Shown here in pieces: positions 5,843-9,666 of a DNA stretch of 9,666 nt; within the stretch, counting starts at the first letter, position 1; each line of letters opens with the position of its first letter. The position numbers and the translations under genes were made by a program. Source of the DNA: CAYXSX01 sp964493095 (lineage in GTDB: Bacteria > Pseudomonadota > Alphaproteobacteria > Micavibrionales > Micavibrionaceae). The notes under the pieces were generated by a model that worked only from the letters and a program-made list of their open reading frames with translations, had not been told where the DNA came from and did not search any database. The stretch is from the NCBI GenBank assembly GCA_964493095.1, contig CAZBNG010000084.1:1-9666 (forward strand), read 5' to 3'.

Positions 5843-7251
5843 CCTTTCGGCCTTTCGGTTATGAACATTGTCTTATGAACGGCGCGGTAGCCCGTTTGAA
5901 GGTCGGTAACACCCAACTCTATCTCCCTGGGCTCCTGCGGCTTTAAGGGAGCGTGAACGAAAACCTTGAACTGGCCGACGCTGTTGGCATTCACAGGGAT
6001 ATTATCCGTGCTCATTTCCCCTGCGGCATTCACGCTCATTTCCGCCCCCGGCAAGCCATCAATATTGAGACGATAATACCTGTTCTCATGCGTTTTGTTG
6101 AGAATTTTAATGCTGTAGCCGTTACGAATTTCGCCGGTGGAAAGCTGAACAAAAAGCGGATTGCGGTCGTGCAGGACATTCATCTCTACAGGCGCGCGAG
6201 TCATAAGCGCATAAAGCATGAGGGAACCAACCACGCTCAAAACAACCACATAGTATATGGTGCGCGGACGAATGAGGTGAAGCATTCCCATTTTTCCTTT
6301 GGATTTTTCTTCCAGCCGCCGCTCGGTATCGTAGCGTATCAACCCTTTGGGTAAATCGAGTTTGGTCATGATATCGTCGCAGGCATCAACGCACAGGCCG
6401 CAGGCAATACATTCCATCTGCAGGCCCTCGCGGATATCTATGCCCATCGGGCAGACCTGAACACAGGCCGTGCAATCGATACAATGTCCCCGGTTATCCC
6501 AGCTCTCTCCCTTCTTGTGACTGCCGCGTGGCTCGCCACGGTCAGAATCGTAGCCGATAATCAATGTATCCTTATCAAACATTGCCGACTGGAACCGGGC
6601 ATAGGGGCACATAAACGTGCAAACCTGTTCGCGGGCGAACCCCGCCATCAGGTAGGTCATAAAGGTCAAACCGATAACGAACCCCAGAACGACCGGGGAA
6701 ACATTAAACTCCAGAAAACTGCGTACCAGCGTAGGCGCATCGTTAAAATATAAAACGAATGAGCCCGCCGTGCACCAGGCAATAGCCAGCCAGATCGCAT
6801 GGGTTATCACCATTTTATAAATCTTTTCCCACGTCCACGGCCCTTCGCGCAGTTTTTTACGCTTGTTCCTGTCCCCCTGCACAAGCCGCTCCACCCAGAT
6901 AAACAGGTCGGTCCATACCGTCTGGAAACACAAATAGCCGCACCAGACACGGCCAAACAGGGACGTGACGAAAAACAGGCCGATCGCCGCCAAAATCAAT
7001 ATCCCGGTGAGGATATAAACCTCCTGCGGCCAGATTTCGATCCAGAACCAGTAGGCCCGGCCATGCGCAAGATCAATCAGAACGGCCTGATCGGGCAGGT
7101 AAGGCCCGCGGTCCCAACGGATAAAGGGAACAAGATAATAGATGGCCAGGCACACCACCATGGCCACCCATTTTAGATTACGGTAGCGCCCCGACACCCG
7201 TTTTGGATAAACGCGTTCCTGCTTCTTGAAAAGCTGGATATCACTGGTCAT
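5839..7251 (-). CDS. ccoG: Cytochrome c oxidase accessory protein CcoG, membrane ferredoxin-like
   Basis: CcoG (FixG/RdxA) is a polytopic inner-membrane iron-sulfur protein implicated in reducing Cu(II) to Cu(I) for cbb3 oxidase assembly. This copy has 470 residues, a normal length. Hydrophobic segments lie at about 28-44, 78-98, 146-168, 186-205 and 331-350. Membrane-proximal cysteines are WCGYLC (104 and 108) and CTFMCPYARFQ (211 and 215). Two 4Fe-4S motifs follow: CIDCTACVQVCP (257, 260, 263, 267) and CIACGLCVDAC (281, 284, 287, 291). The C-terminal 110 residues form the Ig-like periplasmic domain of the family. The start is ATG 7251, inside the last 11 bases of ccoP, with AGGAG at 7259-7263 and 7-base spacing. 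The stop overlaps ccoH by ATGA. All cluster ligands are present. Confidence 0.96.
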   Translation of the reverse strand: MTSDIQLFKKQERVYPKRVSGRYRNLKWVAMVVCLAIYYLVPFIRWDRGPYLPDQAVLIDLAHGRAYWFWIEIWPQEVYILTGILILAAIGLFFVTSLFGRVWCGYLCFQTVWTDLFIWVERLVQGDRNKRKKLREGPWTWEKIYKMVITHAIWLAIAWCTAGSFVLYFNDAPTLVRSFLEFNVSPVVLGFVIGLTFMTYLMAGFAREQVCTFMCPYARFQSAMFDKDTLIIGYDSDRGEPRGSHKKGESWDNRGHCIDCTACVQVCPMGIDIREGLQMECIACGLCVDACDDIMTKLDLPKGLIRYDTERRLEEKSKGKMGMLHLIRPRTIYYVVVLSVVGSLMLYALMTRAPVEMNVLHDRNPLFVQLSTGEIRNGYSIKILNKTHENRYYRLNIDGLPGAEMSVNAAGEMSTDNIPVNANSVGQFKVFVHAPLKPQEPREIELGVTDLQTGYRAVHKTMFITERPKG

Positions 7252-8188
7252 TCTCCGTCTCCTGCGGTAATTCGGGGGTCGCGTTTTTCATTGCCGGAGC
7301 TTCATTATCGCCATCCGCTTCCCCACCGCCGAGTTCATGAACGTAAACGACAAGCTGGCGGATCGTATTTTCATCAAGCCGGTTTTTCCATGCAGGCATC
7401 ATGCCGCCGCGCGCATTAAAAACCGTCTCGTAAATATCCGCCCGCGTCCCGCCGTACAGCCAGATCCCGTCGGTCAGGTTCGGCGCACCGACGTCCCGGC
7501 CGCCTTTACCAGCGCNNNNNNNNNNGTTTTCCTGGAAAATCCTGTGTCCGGGCATGGATTGCGCGGCCCCTCTATCCTGTGACAGAGCCAGCACGTAATC
7601 GACAACCTCGTTGATCTCATCGCGCTTAAGCAGACCCTCCCGGCCAAAGGCCGGCATCTGGGAGATACGTGTATCATAATCGTTGGGCACGCGGATACCG
7701 TGCTGAAGCGTGGTGTGAATATCCTCGATGCGTCCGCCCCAAAGCCAGTCATCGTCATTAAGATTGGGGAATCCCTTACCGCCTGCGCCACCGCTGCCGT
7801 GGCACTGAGCGCAGTTTTCTTTGAAAGCCGCCGCACCGCCGGCCATGGCGAAAGCATAAAGAGCCGGATCGTTCATGATTTCCTTGAAAGAGGCGTTTTC
7901 AAAGCGCTCAAGATAGGCCTCCTGCCGCGCGGCAATCTCGCCCTGCGAAGCTTCCAGCTCCTTGAACTGCGTGTAACCGGAAGTGCCGTGCGTGGCCCCG
8001 CCCGGCACCGGCCATGACGGATAAACAATGAAATACCAGAAAGACCAGACACAACAGATCAGGAAAACCCAGACCCACCAGCGCGGCAGCGGATTGTTAA
8101 GCTCTTTAAGCCCGTCCCATTCATGCCCGGTGGTTTCCACGCCGGAGAGTTCATCAATATCCTTATTCTTTTTGTCGTCTTCGCTCAT
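7241..8188 (-). CDS. ccoP: Cbb3-type cytochrome c oxidase diheme subunit CcoP, interrupted by an assembly gap
   Basis: CcoP is the membrane-anchored diheme cytochrome c that passes electrons into the cbb3 core. It reads as about 315 residues. The FixP N-terminal region (HEWDGLKELNNPLPRWW, about 22-38) leads into one membrane helix (about 37-57). The first cytochrome domain has CAQCH at 126-130 and a probable axial Met in SQMPAFG (178). The second domain shows KGGRDVGAPNLTDGIWLYGG and GMMPAW (Met 263/264). Its CxxCH should lie between FQEN and AGKGG, exactly where 10 unknown bases sit. The frame stays open across the Ns. The start is ATG 8188, in an ATGA overlap with ccoQ, with AGAGGA at 8198-8203. 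The end overlaps ccoG by 11 bases. Nothing suggests a real loss of the second heme site; it is simply unresolved. Confidence 0.95.
   Translation of the reverse strand: MSEDDKKNKDIDELSGVETTGHEWDGLKELNNPLPRWWVWVFLICCVWSFWYFIVYPSWPVPGGATHGTSGYTQFKELEASQGEIAARQEAYLERFENASFKEIMNDPALYAFAMAGGAAAFKENCAQCHGSGGAGGKGFPNLNDDDWLWGGRIEDIHTTLQHGIRVPNDYDTRISQMPAFGREGLLKRDEINEVVDYVLALSQDRGAAQSMPGHRIFQENXXXXAGKGGRDVGAPNLTDGIWLYGGTRADIYETVFNARGGMMPAWKNRLDENTIRQLVVYVHELGGGEADGDNEAPAMKNATPELPQETENDQ
7516..7525. other. Assembly gap (10 Ns) inside ccoP
   Basis: Ten consecutive Ns replace the codons for the second heme-binding motif of CcoP. Compared with the usual CxxCHGxxxKG spacing of the family, the gap plus flanks is about two or three residues too short, so the true missing length is more likely 16 or 19 bases than 10. 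Any length of the form 3n+1 keeps the frame. Confidence 0.95.
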
Positions 8189-8340
8189 ATTTTATCGTCC
8201 TCTAACGGTATGTTTCCGTGTTCTTTAAACTTGTCTTTCATGCCGGGGCGATACAACCACAGCAAAAGCAGCATGAAAAAAATGAAGAATATCAGCAGAC
8301 CCGCAAGCCCGAACGCGGCGCTGGCGAAAATTTCCTTCAT
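8185..8340 (-). CDS. ccoQ: Cbb3-type cytochrome c oxidase subunit CcoQ
   Basis: A 51-residue single-span membrane protein: MKEIFASAAFGLAGLLIFFI, then FFMLLLLWLYRPGMKDKFKE and HGNIPLEDDKI. The membrane helix (about 8-30) followed by a W-x-YRPGMKDKFKEHGNIPLEDD-type tail is the CcoQ/FixQ signature. CcoQ helps stabilise the oxidase and the attachment of CcoP. It has a good ribosome binding site, AAGGGG at 8348-8353, 7 bases before the ATG. The start overlaps the ccoO stop and the stop overlaps the ccoP start, both as ATGA, consistent with coupled translation of fixed-ratio subunits. Confidence 0.94.
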   Translation of the reverse strand: MKEIFASAAFGLAGLLIFFIFFMLLLLWLYRPGMKDKFKEHGNIPLEDDKI

Positions 8341-9107
8341 TCTTTTGCCCCTTTATCCGTTTGCGCGCTCATCTCCGCCTCTATACCCTTTGCCGATTCG
8401 AAATCAACCATGGTCCCTAAAACCTGCAGGTAGGCAATCAGGGCGTCCATTTCAGAAATCATGTTGGGCTGACCATCGAAATCCCGGGCAGCAACGTTAT
8501 TGCCGTATCTTTCCGTCAGACCGCTGACATCGACACGGGGTTCGCCCGTGGCCTGCCGCGCAGCATCTTTCTCGGCATTTTCAATCATGTCGTCGGTATA
8601 TGGCACACCCAATGCTCTCAAAGTCTTCAGGTGGTTTTTCAAATCATATAGTTTTGCGCCCCTGTCCATCAGGAAGGCATAATTGGGCATGATCGATTCC
8701 GGCACAACGGAGCGCGGGTTAATCATGTGAGCGACATGCCATTCATCGGAATATTTTTTACCAACGCGGGCAAGATCAGGACCCGTACGTTTCGAACCCC
8801 ACTGGAACGGGTGGTCGTACATGCTCTCCGCCGCCAGTGAATAGTGGCCGTAACGCGCCACTTCGTCGCGAAGGGGACGAATTTGCTGGGAGTGGCAATT
8901 ATAACAGCCTTCACGCAGATAAATATTATATCCCGCAAGCTCAAGCGGGGTATAGGGCCGCACACCGCCGACGGGCTCAATCACGGTTTCTGCGCGGAAA
9001 AGCGGGATAATCTCGATAATACCGCCGATCAAAACCGTAACAATAATCGCGATCAGAAGAATGACCGAGTTTTTTTCCAGGAATTCATGGTTCTTTAAAG
9101 GGTTCAT
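8337..9107 (-). CDS. ccoO: Cbb3-type cytochrome c oxidase monoheme subunit CcoO
   Basis: CcoO is the membrane-anchored monoheme cytochrome c that carries electrons from CcoP to CcoN. The protein has 256 residues, toward the long end of the family. One N-terminal helix (about 13-37) is followed by the heme motif CYNCH at 68-72 in the family context REGCYNCHSQQIRPL. Further landmarks are GPDLARVGKKYSDEWH and the axial methionine in SIMPNY (Met 140). The region with GVPYTDDMI and DFDGQPNMISEMDALIAYLQVLGT is typical of alphaproteobacterial CcoO. The start is ATG 9107, with AAGGAG at 9119-9124 and 11-base spacing, 20 bases after the ccoN stop. The stop overlaps ccoQ. All heme ligands are present. 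Confidence 0.96.
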   Translation of the reverse strand: MNPLKNHEFLEKNSVILLIAIIVTVLIGGIIEIIPLFRAETVIEPVGGVRPYTPLELAGYNIYLREGCYNCHSQQIRPLRDEVARYGHYSLAAESMYDHPFQWGSKRTGPDLARVGKKYSDEWHVAHMINPRSVVPESIMPNYAFLMDRGAKLYDLKNHLKTLRALGVPYTDDMIENAEKDAARQATGEPRVDVSGLTERYGNNVAARDFDGQPNMISEMDALIAYLQVLGTMVDFESAKGIEAEMSAQTDKGAKE

Positions 9108-9127
9108 CTGAGTGCTTGCTCCTTACA

Positions 9128-9666
9128 TTATTCTGCGGCGGCTATGGGAACCTGCCCACTCGCCGTATTTATGGCTTTCCTTGGATTGCCGTCCTTGTCG
9201 ACTTCACCGGCGGCGACATCCCCTTTGATTGTGCGATAGAAGTTGTAGCACATGATAACGGCACCGCTCAGGTACAACAGACCGCCCAGAGCCCGGATCA
9301 TATAATAGGGATGCATGGCCGCCACCGTCTCCACGAAGGAGTAGTTCAGGAAACCCAGCTCGTTATAGGAGCGCCACATCAGGCCCTGCATGATACCGGA
9401 CACCCACATTGCGGTGATGTATAAAACGATACCCAGCGTGGCAACCCATAAATGCAGGCGCACGAGTTTCAGGGAATACACTTCCGCGCGGTTCCAAAGC
9501 CGCGGCACGAGGTAATACAGGCTTCCGAAAGTAATAAAACCAACCCAGCCCAGCGCACCGGAATGCACATGACCGATAGTCCAGTCCGTGTAGTGTGAAA
9601 GCGAATTCACGGCGCGGATGGACATCAGGGGTCCTTCGAAGGTGCTCATGCCGTAGAAAGCCAGCG
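9128..9666 (-). CDS. ccoN: Cbb3-type cytochrome c oxidase catalytic subunit CcoN, C-terminal part (5' end outside window)
   Basis: CcoN is the catalytic heme-copper subunit that reduces oxygen to water at very low oxygen and pumps protons across the inner membrane. The frame is open to the right edge and continues beyond it. About 178 C-terminal residues are present, beginning LAFYGMSTFEGP. The helix with HYTDWTIGHVHSGALGW contains the paired histidines (HVH) that bind the high-spin heme b3 and low-spin heme b. Three more hydrophobic segments follow (GFITFGSLYYLVPRLW, LWVATLGIVLYITAMWVSG, ALGGLLYLSGAVIMCYNFY). The Met at 9649 is internal. The copper-ligand histidines and other heme ligand lie outside the window. 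It is the first cco gene visible, so the main promoter of the operon is not in view. Confidence 0.96.
   Translation of the reverse strand, partial: LAFYGMSTFEGPLMSIRAVNSLSHYTDWTIGHVHSGALGWVGFITFGSLYYLVPRLWNRAEVYSLKLVRLHLWVATLGIVLYITAMWVSGIMQGLMWRSYNELGFLNYSFVETVAAMHPYYMIRALGGLLYLSGAVIMCYNFYRTIKGDVAAGEVDKDGNPRKAINTASGQVPIAAAE

Noticed and set aside
1..9666. CRISPR array, insertion sequence, phage, toxin-antitoxin or defence system
   Set aside because: No spaced direct repeats, transposase or integrase motifs, or unexplained coding space. Apart from about 100 bases before ompW, nearly every base is assigned to a known gene.

Overview
The window is one edge of an oxygen-limitation gene cluster, most likely from an alphaproteobacterium. 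That placement rests on gene order and protein style (ccoNOQPGHIS, and a PAS protein paired with a short chemoreceptor); no taxonomic marker is present. A run of 10 Ns and an apparent one-base frameshift suggest a draft or metagenome assembly. No CRISPR array, insertion sequence, tRNA or rRNA is visible, and no gene-free stretch exceeds about 100 bases.

Layout: the plus strand carries only the 3' half of hemN (1-675), the oxygen-independent coproporphyrinogen III oxidase. A strong inverted repeat (689-723) ends it and also serves the convergent minus-strand genes. All other genes are on the minus strand. Read in their own direction, from the right edge, they are ccoN (partial), ccoO, ccoQ, ccoP, ccoG, a very short ccoH, ccoI and ccoS, then an Aer-type PAS protein, a membrane-anchored methyl-accepting chemotaxis protein and an OmpW-type outer-membrane barrel. 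From ccoO to ccoS every junction overlaps by 4 or 11 bases, so this is one tightly coupled operon for the cbb3 high-affinity oxidase and its copper and assembly factors. The two shortest genes, ccoQ (51 aa) and ccoS (50 aa), were found by reading the gaps.

How the parts work together: cbb3 oxidase respires traces of oxygen. CcoG, CcoH, CcoI and CcoS deliver copper and mature the enzyme. HemN makes heme precursor when oxygen is scarce. The PAS protein plus chemoreceptor look like a two-gene version of the aerotaxis receptor Aer. OmpW is commonly induced by FNR.

The most informative non-coding signal is a pair of near-perfect FNR/Anr boxes, one before the PAS gene and one before ompW. Each lies exactly 22 bases from the same -10 hexamer, TATTCT, which is the geometry of a class II FNR-activated promoter (site centred at -41.5). 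At the PAS gene the box sits over the ccoS stop codon and the predicted transcription start falls on the A of an ATG, suggesting a leaderless message. Other oddities are the truncated CcoH, the ompW frameshift and an assembly gap over the second heme-binding motif of CcoP. I found no convincing undescribed system; the novelty is in regulatory wiring and variants of known parts.
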